Assembly (NCBI RefSeq): GCF_036568665.1
Contig: NZ_DATCSD010000313.1
Location: forward strand, 1 to 64,000
Direction: 5' to 3'
DNA: 64,000 bases
Source: Ohtaekwangia sp036568665
Lineage (GTDB): Bacteria; Bacteroidota; Bacteroidia; Cytophagales; Cyclobacteriaceae
Made by a program: the position numbers and the translations under genes. The notes beneath the pieces are model-generated. The model was not told the origin of the DNA. It was given only the letters and a program-made list of their open reading frames with translations, and did not search any database. Each line of letters begins with the position of its first letter. Within the stretch, counting starts at the first letter, position 1. This document shows, piece by piece, positions 52,535 through 61,044 of the stretch.

Positions 52535-53179
52535 CTACATAGCCGGTGTGATCTTCAAATTGGCGAATGAGCCGTTCGAGGTCACTCCTGCCCAGAAGCC
52601 AATTCTTCCGGTTCTATTCTCGTTCAGACTTTCAACTTCCAGGCTTGGCTTGGCAGAATTGTTCACATATACCCTGATCAATTTACCCTGTACGGTGATC
52701 TTTACATGAAACCAATCGTCCGGGTTCGGAACAGGATTAACTTTGCTCTCATATTTGCCGGGAGAATCTGCGCGGAGTTTATCCCAGGGATAATCGGGCA
52801 TAAATACATACTGTACCGATCTTGGCCTGCGCACCGTGTCCGGATTCATAAAATTAAACGGACGGAAATAAATCACCTCATACTTTTTATCTTCCGTTGC
52901 ATGAAATGCTGCACCAACAAAACTCTGCTGCGGCACATTTCTTCCTTTCACATCAAACTCGATGGTGCCGTTGGAGAATTTATAGTCTTTCAACAACATA
53001 TAACCATCACTTTCGGCTTCGCTGAATTGAATAACTTTTTTTCCATTCTCTGTAGTAGCACTCACATTGCGACCTGTTACATCCCACAATTTCAGGTTAT
53101 GCAAATCAGGTTGAAAAGTTTGTGCAACCGCTAAAAGATTAACAGCCAGCAACAGCATAAAACTTAAACAGTATTTCAT
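52535..53179 (-). CDS. Secreted DUF1080-like (concanavalin-type) protein
   Basis: The ATG at 53179 gives a clean signal peptide (MKYCLSFMLLLAVNLLAVAQ); an ATG two codons earlier (53185) is possible. The mature ~195 residues form a beta-sandwich like DUF1080 / LamG-type domains: SNGTIEFDVKGRNVPQQSFV, GAAFHATEDKKYEVIYFRPF, NPDDWFHVKITVQGKLIRVY, NRTGRIGFWAG. DUF1080 proteins are often 3-keto-glycoside hydrolases or glycan-binding proteins. It faces the divergent membrane-bound HTH gene at 53300 across 120 bp, and the HTH protein carries a similar beta-sandwich in its own periplasmic part. Confidence 0.8.
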   Translation of the reverse strand: MKYCLSFMLLLAVNLLAVAQTFQPDLHNLKLWDVTGRNVSATTENGKKVIQFSEAESDGYMLLKDYKFSNGTIEFDVKGRNVPQQSFVGAAFHATEDKKYEVIYFRPFNFMNPDTVRRPRSVQYVFMPDYPWDKLRADSPGKYESKVNPVPNPDDWFHVKITVQGKLIRVYVNNSAKPSLEVESLNENRTGRIGFWAGVTSNGSFANLKITPAM

Positions 53180-53299
53180 AAGCATTTTTATTTTTGGTTT
53201 TTGGATTGAAGTTTCGAACGCCAAAATTCCTGCAAAAGGATTGTTTTTCGTTGTTCAAGTTCGTGCCAAATCCGTACAAGCCTATACCATTGTTTTACT

Positions 53300-54583
53300 A
53301 TGACCAAAAACGGAGAAGAATCAGAAGTTACCCGATGCCTGTTGCTGATCGAATCTCAACTCGGTTGGGGCGCCAGCGAACAGTGGGTAAACTATGATTT
53401 TGAAAAACTGAGCGACACTATTCACGAAAGTACCGGTGTGCGGTTAAGTATAACAACGCTGAAACGCATTTGGGGAAAACTGAAATACGACAGCGCTCCA
53501 ACGCTTACCACACTAAATGCTCTGGCCAAATTTGCCGGCTATACCGATTGGCGCACATTTAAACAGCAAGGTAACACTTCTGCTACAATAGAAGTGGATG
53601 AAGTACAACCCGCTCCGGTTCAGGCAGCCACCGTACGCAAGCATAACACGCGTTACTACTGGTTATTGCTGTTGATTCCGTTCGCGCTCCTGGGGTATGC
53701 ACTGATCCCTGCCAGGTATAAAATAAAAAACTATACGATCGACAGCAATCTATACTCTTTCCGTGCAGACAAGATGGTAACAGAAGGTGTACCCAACTCG
53801 GTTGTGTTTCATTATAATGCTGAAGCTTCTCCTACCGATTCTGTTTTTATAGCGCAGACATGGGACCTCTCCCGGAAAGTACGTGTACCCAAAAACAAAA
53901 CGGCACACTCTGCTATCTACTATTACCCCGGCTACTTCCGTGCAAAACTTCTGATCGATACCATTGTTGTAAAGACGCATGATCTCTGGATTACTTCCGG
54001 AGGATGGTTGTGCCTGGCAGAGAATAATCCTGTGCCGCTATATTTCACACAGGCAGAATGTATAAAAGACAGTATCGTAGAAGTAAATGAAAGTATATTG
54101 AAGAAATACAATCTCTCACTTCATCCGAAAGCTCCGCGTATTCGCTTTTTCAATCAGCGTAACCTGGGCGATCTGATGAGCGACAACTTTACGTTTGAAA
54201 CCAAACTGCAAAGTGACTTCAATGAAGGCACCAATGTATGTCAACCCGTACAGGTATTGATTCAATGCAAAGACGATATAATTATTATACCTTTTTCTGC
54301 CAGGAGCTGTGTTGGCGATCTGCAATTAGCGTTCTGCGGAACTTATGTCACCAGTAAAGATGCTGACCTCTCCAGGTTTGGAGCCGACCTCACTCAATGG
54401 ACTAAACTTCGGATAGAAACCGTTAACAAACATACTACGATCTATATCAACGATCAGAAAGCATACTCATTTACATTCCCCAATGACGCAAGCAACATTG
54501 TAGGCATACAATATCGTTTTAATGGTGTAGGAGCTGTAAAAGATACCTGGTTTGAAAATAAAGGCAAGGTTACCCGGTTTTAA
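53300..54583 (+). CDS. Membrane-anchored HTH-like protein with periplasmic beta-sandwich
   Basis: Of 427 residues, the first ~90 contain an HTH-like segment (FEKLSDTIHESTGVRLSITT, LKRIWGKLKYDSAPTLTTLN, then ALAKFAGYTDWRTFKQ) found in Bacteroidota regulators. One membrane helix is at ~119-136 (YYWLLLLIPFALLGYALIPA), after a basic stretch (TVRKHNTRY) that fits a cytosolic N-terminus. The remaining ~285 residues are periplasmic, with a late lectin/DUF1080-like sandwich (NFTFETKLQSDFNEGTNVC, TQWTKLRIETVNKHTTIYIN). This would be a one-component membrane regulator that reads the periplasm directly. Divergent from the secreted DUF1080-like gene, a likely target. Confidence 0.72.
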   Translation: MTKNGEESEVTRCLLLIESQLGWGASEQWVNYDFEKLSDTIHESTGVRLSITTLKRIWGKLKYDSAPTLTTLNALAKFAGYTDWRTFKQQGNTSATIEVDEVQPAPVQAATVRKHNTRYYWLLLLIPFALLGYALIPARYKIKNYTIDSNLYSFRADKMVTEGVPNSVVFHYNAEASPTDSVFIAQTWDLSRKVRVPKNKTAHSAIYYYPGYFRAKLLIDTIVVKTHDLWITSGGWLCLAENNPVPLYFTQAECIKDSIVEVNESILKKYNLSLHPKAPRIRFFNQRNLGDLMSDNFTFETKLQSDFNEGTNVCQPVQVLIQCKDDIIIIPFSARSCVGDLQLAFCGTYVTSKDADLSRFGADLTQWTKLRIETVNKHTTIYINDQKAYSFTFPNDASNIVGIQYRFNGVGAVKDTWFENKGKVTRF

Positions 54584-54658
54584 TTTACCAGGCAGGCAAA
54601 CTTTTTTCTATATACTTTTTGTTACGGCTATACTCTATACTCAATAATCTATCACAAC

Positions 54659-55348
54659 GTGAGCAATCCGGTTATCAACAAATCCACTTTTGATTTTTTA
54701 AAGAAGCTTTCTGCAAACAACGATCGCGAATGGTTCAGCGAGCATAAAGCACAATATGAACTTGCCAAAGAAAATGCCGAAGCATTTATGGATGCACTCA
54801 TCGCGAAGATGAATACTCATGATCAACTGGAAAATCCTTCGGGGAAGAAGAGCCTCTATCGCATCTACAATGACGTACGCTTCTCAAAAAACAAAGCTCC
54901 CTATAACGCCCGGTTTGCCGGTTACCTGAAACGCTCCAAACCTTTGTTGCGCGGTGGATACTATATTCGCATAAAACCAGGAGCTTCGCGTATAGCCTGT
55001 GGATTTATGAATCCTAATACTGATGACCTGAAACGTATACGCGAAGATATAGCAGCAAACTATACCGACTGGAAAAAAATACTGAACACCAAGAGCATCA
55101 AACAAAACTTTGGTGGTATGCAGGGCGAACAGGTAAAGAGCGCACCACGCGGTTTCTCCAGCGATGATCCCGCTATAGAACTTCTTCGCTATAAACAATT
55201 CTGGTTCGAGCACACATTTACCGATAGCGAAGTAATGGCACCAGACTTCCTATTGAAAGTAAACAACACCTATAAAGCCATTCGCCCGTTCTTCGATTAC
55301 ATGAGCGATCTGCTCACAACAGATTCTAATGGTGAATCGCTGTATTAG
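54659..55348 (+). CDS. DUF2461 family protein
   Basis: The 229-residue protein shows the DUF2461 signature: FDFLKKLSANNDREWFSEHK at the N-terminus, SLYRIYNDVRFSKNKAPYNA, GGYYIRIKPGASRIACGFMN, and a late FLLKVNNTYKAIRPFFDYMS. The start is taken as the GTG at 54659, because the conserved domain begins about ten residues later and no in-frame ATG is nearer. Function of the family is unknown. The stop codon lies inside a perfect terminator stem. Confidence 0.88.
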   Translation: MSNPVINKSTFDFLKKLSANNDREWFSEHKAQYELAKENAEAFMDALIAKMNTHDQLENPSGKKSLYRIYNDVRFSKNKAPYNARFAGYLKRSKPLLRGGYYIRIKPGASRIACGFMNPNTDDLKRIREDIAANYTDWKKILNTKSIKQNFGGMQGEQVKSAPRGFSSDDPAIELLRYKQFWFEHTFTDSEVMAPDFLLKVNNTYKAIRPFFDYMSDLLTTDSNGESLY

Positions 55349-55380
55349 CGATTCACCCAAAAATATATTTTTATTTTTTT
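55331..55380 (+). terminator. Intrinsic terminator overlapping the DUF2461 stop codon
   Basis: GGTGAATCGCT (55331-55341) pairs perfectly with AGCGATTCACC (55347-55357) around GTATT, followed by A/T and a long T-rich run. The TAG stop is at 55346-55348. Confidence 0.9.
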
Positions 55381-55617
55381 GACTCCTTCCAGAATCGACT
55401 GACTACCTAAACAGAGGGAGTATACTTTCTAAATATTTCCCCGTTCACTCAGTGATTATGCTATATATTTTTTTGATGTGTAGTAATATACATTTATATA
55501 CCCGGATATAGGCGTTGGCAGGGATTGGAAAATCATTCGGTACTCATTTACTTTTGAAAAAGATCTTTTTTGGCGGAGCGACCAACGCCTGCTAATTATT
55601 ATTCAACGCAACTATAT

Positions 55618-55812
55618 ATGATGAAACGAAAAATAACAATTCTAATTCCCCTCGGTATTTGTCTCATCGCTTCTGCAATTTCGTGGGTACTGATCGTTAC
55701 TGGTATAACCGGAGAAAAAGAAACCTGGCGAGTAATTTTCAGCTCTGCTGGATTATTGGGGATTCTGTTTCTTACGCTATGGCTCGGCAAAAGAATTTAC
55801 AAAAAGGCGTAA
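55618..55812 (+). CDS. Small two-helix membrane protein
   Basis: A 64-residue frame from ATG ATG at 55618 has a basic N-terminus (MMKRK), two hydrophobic helices (ITILIPLGICLIASAISWVL and VIFSSAGLLGILFLTLWLGK) and a basic end (RIYKKA). No family recognised. It stands alone in a 570-bp gap between DUF2461 and the leftward hydrolase. The helices and charges make it a credible real gene, though upstream signals are weak. Confidence 0.55.
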   Translation: MMKRKITILIPLGICLIASAISWVLIVTGITGEKETWRVIFSSAGLLGILFLTLWLGKRIYKKA

Positions 55813-55821
55813 ATATATATC

Positions 55822-55862
55822 AAAAAAAATGGTGAAGGACCTTAATGAATGCCCTCACCATT
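55822..55862 (-). terminator. Intrinsic terminator after the alpha/beta hydrolase gene
   Basis: AATGGTGAAGG (55828-55838) pairs with CCCTCACCATT (55852-55862) with one mismatch. On the minus strand the hairpin is followed by TTTTTTTTG, so it ends the leftward hydrolase transcript. Confidence 0.82.
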
Positions 55863-55881
55863 ATAAGAATAGAAACGTACT

Positions 55882-55907
55882 AACCTTAAACGTTAAACCT
55901 TAAACCT
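55882..55907. repeat. Short AACCTTAAACGTTAAACC word repeat
   Basis: Three imperfect copies of ACCTTAAAC / GTTAAACCT in tandem lie directly before the 3' end of the hydrolase gene. It belongs to the class of word-repeat islands seen elsewhere, with yet another word. Confidence 0.55.
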
Positions 55908-55922
55908 GGCACCTCAAAGCAT

Positions 55923-56705
55923 CTACTGCTTCGCCAGCCACTCCAATATATAGTCGGCATCTTCCTTCCAGGTAGACTGCCCCACCACGTAGTGATTTCT
56001 TCCTTTAAACTCTTTATAGTCCAGAACAGAGCCGTTCTTTTTATACCGTTTATAGTTACGAAGATTGAGGTGAGCGGGTATAATGGTATCGAGGTCGCCC
56101 GAAGTAAGAAGAAGCGGTACATGCGGTTTATCGAAGTCTACCTTTGCAGCACTGGTTAGTCCGCCACGTGCTACAGTTTTCGATTCAGGTATAGTATTCT
56201 GTTCATACGCTTCCAATTGTTCTTCGAGTGGCATCTCATTGACAAAAGCATATTGCCAGTCTTTAAACGACATCAGGTAGGTCTTCTTTAGCGAAGTGAA
56301 AAGTCCTAACGCTTTCCATCCTGCTTTTAAAAATGAAAACTCATAGGGAAATACACCCAGTGGCGGAACTGAATGTATAGCAACACCGGCCGCTGCAAGA
56401 TCGCGATTCACAATGATCTGTGTCATCAGTCCTCCCAACGAGTGGCCGATCACAATGGGCTTCTCCGGAAAACTTTTTACAATACCGGCATAATGATCCA
56501 CCACTTCGCTGAGCGTAAGCGTGGCAAGATCTATATCATTGGGCTGGCGTTTTCTCAATACATCCGGAGGAGCATCTTTAAACGGCCAGGGAGGAGCTAC
56601 ACATGTATAGCCTTTACTTTGAAAGTATTCGATCCAGGGATTCCAGCCGAGGTTGGTAACAAAGGCACCGGTAACAAAGACGACATTTTTAGTTTGGATG
56701 GCCAT
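55923..56705 (-). CDS. Alpha/beta hydrolase
   Basis: A 260-residue alpha/beta hydrolase: oxyanion region VVFVTGAFVTNLGWNPWIEY, nucleophile elbow IGHSLGGLMTQ, acid in LLLTSGDLDTIIPAHL and catalytic His in FKGRNHYVVGQ. No signal peptide, so cytosolic. It resembles the short hydrolases annotated as lipases or esterases in Bacteroidota; substrate unknown. Monocistronic, with its own terminator at 55822-55862. Confidence 0.9.
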   Translation of the reverse strand: MAIQTKNVVFVTGAFVTNLGWNPWIEYFQSKGYTCVAPPWPFKDAPPDVLRKRQPNDIDLATLTLSEVVDHYAGIVKSFPEKPIVIGHSLGGLMTQIIVNRDLAAAGVAIHSVPPLGVFPYEFSFLKAGWKALGLFTSLKKTYLMSFKDWQYAFVNEMPLEEQLEAYEQNTIPESKTVARGGLTSAAKVDFDKPHVPLLLTSGDLDTIIPAHLNLRNYKRYKKNGSVLDYKEFKGRNHYVVGQSTWKEDADYILEWLAKQ

Positions 56706-56894
56706 AACAAAGGGGATTTGGGTAAGTAAATTTCAACTCCCATTAAGTTGACCAATAAATAGTATAAAAGCGAGAAACGGGCCGATTAATTACGGATATA
56801 TACCCGGATCAAATAACATGCAACGTTTGCGAGAAGCAACGCAGGTCACGCCTCGTCTACCATTAGACAAGATATACCTTGTGCAGGGTATATA

Positions 56895-57293
56895 TCAGGC
56901 TACCTTCGACAACTGCTGCTCGGCAATGGCCTGGTTCCGAATGCGCTCGCGATGCTGCGTGCCCCATTTATTCAGCGACTGCAACACCTCGTGGAGGGAA
57001 TCTGCATACTCGGTAACTTCATATTCCACCATCACTGGCGTTGTTTCCGTATATACATTTCGTTTGATAAAACCATTCATCTCAAGATCCTTCAATTCAT
57101 TTGAGAGCACACGAGCCGAGATGCCTGTTACCTTGCGCTGCAATTCATTAAACCGCTTGTTACCTTCTGATAGCGCGATGATAATTCGCAGTTTCCATTT
57201 TCCTCCGATCACGTACAGTGCATCACCCACTGCGTTTAGTGCGGCAGTACATTCTGCACTGGAGAGAGGACTGTTAGGTTTTAATCCTGGCAT
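56895..57293 (-). CDS. HxlR-family (DUF24) winged-helix regulator
   Basis: The 132-residue regulator has the HxlR pattern: Cys near the N-terminus in SSAECTAALNAVGDALYVIG, then GGKWKLRIIIALSEGNKRFN, ELQRKVTGISARVLSNELKD (recognition helix) and the wing region VEYEVTEYADSL. The N-terminal Cys fits the redox- or electrophile-sensing DUF24 subgroup (YodB/HypR-like). It is divergent from azoreductase, with a perfect 18-bp palindrome in between: the typical quinone/azo-stress switch. Confidence 0.92.
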   Translation of the reverse strand: MPGLKPNSPLSSAECTAALNAVGDALYVIGGKWKLRIIIALSEGNKRFNELQRKVTGISARVLSNELKDLEMNGFIKRNVYTETTPVMVEYEVTEYADSLHEVLQSLNKWGTQHRERIRNQAIAEQQLSKVA

Positions 57294-57318
57294 ATATAGT
57301 TTATGGTTAAGTTACCTG

Positions 57319-57336
57319 AAGGTTAGTACTAACCTT
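57319..57336. promoter_or_regulatory. HxlR operator candidate (perfect 18-bp palindrome)
   Basis: AAGGTTAGTACTAACCTT is a perfect palindrome with the AGTACT core seen at DUF24/HxlR targets. It starts 26 nt upstream of the regulator's ATG and lies ahead of the azoreductase promoter element at 57372, so it could control both genes. A half-site-like GGTTAAGTTACC lies just to its left. Confidence 0.8.
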
Positions 57337-57371
57337 CTGTTCACTACTAATATTTGCATAGCAAAGGTATC

Positions 57372-57379
57372 TATTTTTG
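57372..57379 (+). promoter_or_regulatory. -7 promoter element of the azoreductase gene
   Basis: TATTTTTG matches TAnnTTTG and lies 36 nt after the palindrome. A TTG is 15 nt upstream, shorter than the usual ~19. It predicts a leader of about 160 nt that begins with an AGCGC/GCGCT hairpin (57389-57405). Confidence 0.45.
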
Positions 57380-57548
57380 TAACACCAAAGCGCGAAAAAA
57401 GCGCTGTCATGACACGCAAAAGAATTTAAAGGTCGAATACACTATTCGAACGGTAAAGCTTTGATCAGCCCTTATAACAATTCCTCTGTGGTTACGCAGC
57501 GGCTGTTCTGCTTGTGCCATTTCGGAAATAAAACTCAACTAAAAAGTC

Positions 57549-58148
57549 ATGAAAAACATATTGCATATAGTTTCAAGTCCACGCGGAGAAGAGTCGAACA
57601 GTACATTGCTGGGAAATACGATCATTGAAAAATTATTAAAAGAAAATCCCGGAAGTAAAGTTGTTGTGAACAACGTGATCGATAAAAATTATAAACCACT
57701 GCAGTCCGTTCACGTTACGGCTTACCGGTTGCCTGATGATAGTCAAACAACCGAGCAACGCACAGCACTTCGTGATTCAGACAATGCGGTAGCCGAGTTA
57801 TCAGAAGCAGATATAGTTGTCATCAGTTTGCCTATATATAATTTTGCTATACCGGCTATATTAAAAGGCTGGGTAGATCATATTGTTCGGGGAGGTAAAA
57901 CATTCAGTTACCAGACCGGCAAAGCAGAAGGTCTGCTGAAAGGCAAGAAAGTATATTTAGCAATTGCCTCAAACGGAGTATTCTCGGAAGGCCCGCTGAA
58001 AGCTATCGATCATGCAGAACCCTACCTGCGATTCATACTCGGCTTTATAGGCATCACCGATATAACTACCTATAGAATCGAGGGAGCCGGCATTCCGGGG
58101 GTAATGGAAACGGCTGTACAAAAAGGATTGGAAAGTGTACTGGCATAA
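57549..58148 (+). CDS. azoR: FMN-dependent NADH-azoreductase
   Basis: A flavodoxin-like protein of 199 residues with the AzoR pattern: KNILHIVSSPRGEESNSTLL (phosphate loop), LSEADIVVISLPIYNFAIPA, ILKGWVDHIVRGGKTFSYQT and GIPGVMETAVQKGLE. It reduces azo compounds and quinones by two-electron NADH transfer in the cytosol. The divergent HxlR regulator and the palindrome between them suggest induction by quinone or electrophile stress. Confidence 0.93.
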   Translation: MKNILHIVSSPRGEESNSTLLGNTIIEKLLKENPGSKVVVNNVIDKNYKPLQSVHVTAYRLPDDSQTTEQRTALRDSDNAVAELSEADIVVISLPIYNFAIPAILKGWVDHIVRGGKTFSYQTGKAEGLLKGKKVYLAIASNGVFSEGPLKAIDHAEPYLRFILGFIGITDITTYRIEGAGIPGVMETAVQKGLESVLA

Positions 58149-58206
58149 GTATATATACTGTTGGGCTTTGCTATACAGGCAGAGCTCAGCAGTAAGTATA
58201 TACCTG

Positions 58207-58731
58207 TTATTGACGTTGCAAGCCGAAATCAAACCGTTCGTGAACAACTCTTTTCATTAAGCCCAGTTGTCCGCAGTGCCACATGGTGTGTTTTACATTC
58301 CAGTCAAGTGCTTCGAATTTATTACTGGCCACCGGATGCGGCACAGGAGTAGGCACCAGTGGATGCTCCAGATCATCAGGTGTTAATGATTGAATGATCT
58401 CGATCGAACGCTGCTGTATAAATTGCAGGTGATTATGCAATTGCTCCGGACTTGCTTTACCCACCGATTTCTTCGGAATGCCATGGGTAAAGTATTGATC
58501 ATACTCCCGCATAGGCACCTGCTGAAGTATATCTTTTTGATGCCCGACTATTACCATAACTGCGTGGAAGTAGTGACTCAGCACCAAATGGCCTACCTGC
58601 CAGCTTATGTTTGACTCAATGATCTCCGGTGTATTCTCCCATTGATTATACGGAACAGGGCTTATCAGTCTATTCAGCCAATTGTAAGCATCCTGTGTTT
58701 GTCGGGCAAGAATTTCCACCGGTGATTTCAT
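58207..58731 (-). CDS. DinB superfamily protein
   Basis: The 174-residue four-helix-bundle protein carries metal-binding histidines of DinB/YfiT-type proteins: VGHLVLSHYFHAV (first), and DWNVKHTMWHCGQLGLMK near the C-terminus. The EILARQTQDAYNWLNRLI start is typical. Family members are metal-dependent thiol transferases or stress-related proteins. It ends convergently 58 bp from azoR. Confidence 0.9.
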   Translation of the reverse strand: MKSPVEILARQTQDAYNWLNRLISPVPYNQWENTPEIIESNISWQVGHLVLSHYFHAVMVIVGHQKDILQQVPMREYDQYFTHGIPKKSVGKASPEQLHNHLQFIQQRSIEIIQSLTPDDLEHPLVPTPVPHPVASNKFEALDWNVKHTMWHCGQLGLMKRVVHERFDFGLQRQ

Positions 58732-58795
58732 ATCGTACAGTAATTGTATTAAATCACTAATCTATAAGATAATTTCAATTACCAACATTATCTTA

Positions 58796-59563
58796 TTATT
58801 GTTCCTTGAAAATAAAGGAATTTATCACCGATGGGTTGTTCATCTTATACAGTACAATGTTGAATTTCTTCTGCTGTTCCCGAATCACATTACTAAACAT
58901 TTCCGATACCGCATAGTTGGTAGCGTATATCTTATCACCATACGCAAAACCGCTGCTCAGGAAGTTCCCGGCACTGAATGTAACAGAAGAGTTTTGTACA
59001 TTATTCACATAGCCCGCATTGATGTATCCTCCGGGACCAAATGCTATTTCTTTCGTATTGATTGATACCTCCGGACTTTTACTAAAACAGAAGTATTCCC
59101 CCACCATATAGTCTCCATCGGGTTTATCGTTTGTGGAACGTTGATAACTCAGCCAGCCATCTGCATAGTCTACCCAGAAGTATTCATCAAAAGAAAAAGG
59201 AATTTCTTCCACTAACGCAATCTCAGATACTGTATCTGCACTGGTGGTATGCTCTATTTTAATTGTGTTAATCCCTACATATCCGGGTTTATCGATCGTT
59301 AACAATAAGTCGCCCTTGGGTAAATTATCAACTTTAAATTTTCCGTTAGCGTCCGGAGTAACTACCACAGGGCTTGCATTTACATCACCGAATTTGATAG
59401 TAACATCAGAATATACCAGGTTCTCCTCTCCATATTTATCATAAAGCTTAACACTCCCCACCAATGTATTTGTCTCTATACCATTGTCATCATCCGAACA
59501 GGAAAAGATGATCATTGAAATTAGTAGTGCGAAAAGGGTTACGGTTGAAAAATAGGGCTTCAT
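58796..59563 (-). CDS. Surface lipoprotein with carboxypeptidase-regulatory-like domain
   Basis: The ATG at 59563 gives a lipoprotein signal (MKPYFSTVTLFALLISMIIF, then SC). The acidic SDDDN after the lipid Cys is the surface-export motif used by Bacteroidota lipoproteins. A CarboxypepD_reg-like beta-sandwich follows (~37-115; VGSVKLYDKYGEENLVYSDV, GKFKVDNLPKGDLLLTIDKP, GYVG). The remaining ~140 residues have no recognised fold. The gene lies 154 bp after the next lipoprotein gene on the same strand, with a terminator between them. Likely surface-exposed. Confidence 0.8.
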   Translation of the reverse strand: MKPYFSTVTLFALLISMIIFSCSDDDNGIETNTLVGSVKLYDKYGEENLVYSDVTIKFGDVNASPVVVTPDANGKFKVDNLPKGDLLLTIDKPGYVGINTIKIEHTTSADTVSEIALVEEIPFSFDEYFWVDYADGWLSYQRSTNDKPDGDYMVGEYFCFSKSPEVSINTKEIAFGPGGYINAGYVNNVQNSSVTFSAGNFLSSGFAYGDKIYATNYAVSEMFSNVIREQQKKFNIVLYKMNNPSVINSFIFKEQ

Positions 59564-59670
59564 ATTTATTGATGGGATTATAATATACAACTTACCATTA
59601 GCGTTGATACATTACGGTTAATACCACACCAAATTTAATGCTTTACAACGAACTTCCTATATATATGAAA

Positions 59671-59694
59671 AAAGCCCCGGTATTCCAGGGCTTT
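59671..59694 (-). terminator. Intrinsic terminator after the PKD-like lipoprotein gene
   Basis: AAAGCCCCGG (59671-59680) pairs with CCAGGGCTTT (59685-59694) with one mismatch. On the minus strand a T-run (TTTTTTTCAT) follows. Confidence 0.85.
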
Positions 59695-59717
59695 AATGTT
59701 ATTATAGCTAAAGACTA

Positions 59718-60518
59718 TTAATACTTCTGAACTTTGATATTCACCAGCAGGCGTTCACCATTGATAGCCGTTGTTTTAATAGCACCTTTTTTTCCTGATG
59801 CAGTTTCAAACAGAATGATATACGGGTTAGATGTACCAAAGCTCTCCTCATCGCTCGCATCGATCGCTACATTTTTGATGAAGCTCTCGTCAGTAGCGTT
59901 GTCAAATACAGTTGGAGTAACGCCAAGCCCCTCTGGGTAGTTGATAACTTTTGTAGTGGTTGCTCCTGCTATTCCAAATTTCTCGTTCGCATCATCAGGA
60001 CTTGTAAAGTAATTTACAGAAGTACCTAATTGACTGAAAGCAAGATCAATTTTAGGACCTGTAGTGCTGTTCACTTCGCTGTCTTTATAGATCAGTCCTG
60101 TTTGCGTAGAGAAGAAACGACCGTAGGTAGAGCTTCCTGCTTCACGCGCAAAAGCAACATCGGTATAGGTAACGATAGCACTGTTTCCTTCGATCTCTAC
60201 GGTTTTAACAACTGTCTTGGTGTCGCTGCCACTGGTTGCTACCAGGGTAACTTCAAATGTTCCGGCCTTATCAACCGTAAGAGCTGCAGGATCTTTATCC
60301 AGCGATGTACTAACATTAGCGCCAGCGCTGAATGCCCATCCATATACAACAGCACCTGTTGTTGAGTTGGTAATTGTAACGGTAGCATTCGGTGCCTGAC
60401 CGCTAACAGACAATGAGAAGTCAGCAACTACAGCTGTACTGTCATCGTCACTTGAACAAGATGAAACAAACAGGATAGCACATAACATGGCCACCGGTGC
60501 AAAAAACTTTTTAATCAT
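59718..60518 (-). CDS. Surface lipoprotein with PKD-like domain
   Basis: The 266-residue lipoprotein has signal MIKKFFAPVAMLCAILFVSS, lipid Cys, and an SSDDDS surface-export motif. A PKD-like domain is at ~30-110 (ATVTITNSTTGAVVYGWAF, DKAGTFEVTLVATSGSDTKT). The C-terminal ~150 residues (YTDVAFAREAGSSTYGRFFS ... RLLVNIKVQKY) are of a type found beside surface lipoproteins but with no assigned function. It resembles the adjacent 58796 lipoprotein in signal and size, but the domains differ. Confidence 0.82.
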   Translation of the reverse strand: MIKKFFAPVAMLCAILFVSSCSSDDDSTAVVADFSLSVSGQAPNATVTITNSTTGAVVYGWAFSAGANVSTSLDKDPAALTVDKAGTFEVTLVATSGSDTKTVVKTVEIEGNSAIVTYTDVAFAREAGSSTYGRFFSTQTGLIYKDSEVNSTTGPKIDLAFSQLGTSVNYFTSPDDANEKFGIAGATTTKVINYPEGLGVTPTVFDNATDESFIKNVAIDASDEESFGTSNPYIILFETASGKKGAIKTTAINGERLLVNIKVQKY

Positions 60519-61044
60519 AACTTTTTTTTAATTTTTAGGACACAATGATAGACCTATAGCTACGGCTATAAAAAGTAAACTATAGGCAAACCTTACACAC
60601 GCAACGGTATGGCTACTGAAAATAATGGTGAAGAACAGCTTAAGGATTAAAACGTTCGAACGGTTAAATAAAAGGATGCCCGGTGAAGTGAATACTTTCT
60701 TTGAATAGAGTAAAAAATCCAACTAAGCTAATTATTCCGTTATTTATATAATCGTACAAATAATTACTCCCACCAGTGTTTATCCTAATTATTACTATGA
60801 ATATATACTATGAGAATATGTCCGCTTCCGGACGATTTCTAAATGGCTTTTGACGATAGTATAAGCTCGCTGCTATAGGTGAAAATATAGTATCACTCTC
60901 TGACAACATACGGAAATCACCGCAGACTATACTTGAAGCAGTTATTATTACTCGCGAAGAGGCAGGCGAGTTTATCCTCTAAAATCTCAAATTGCTTCGA
61001 AGCCGTTATATAGTGGACACTCTATTGAAAGATATTTACTTTAC
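60519..61044. other. 526-bp A/T-rich region without supported genes
   Basis: The interval holds only very short frames. A CGTTCGAACG palindrome lies near 60652. No intrinsic terminator or tRNA was recognised. The A+T content is visibly higher than in the first 58 kb. Confidence 0.5.
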
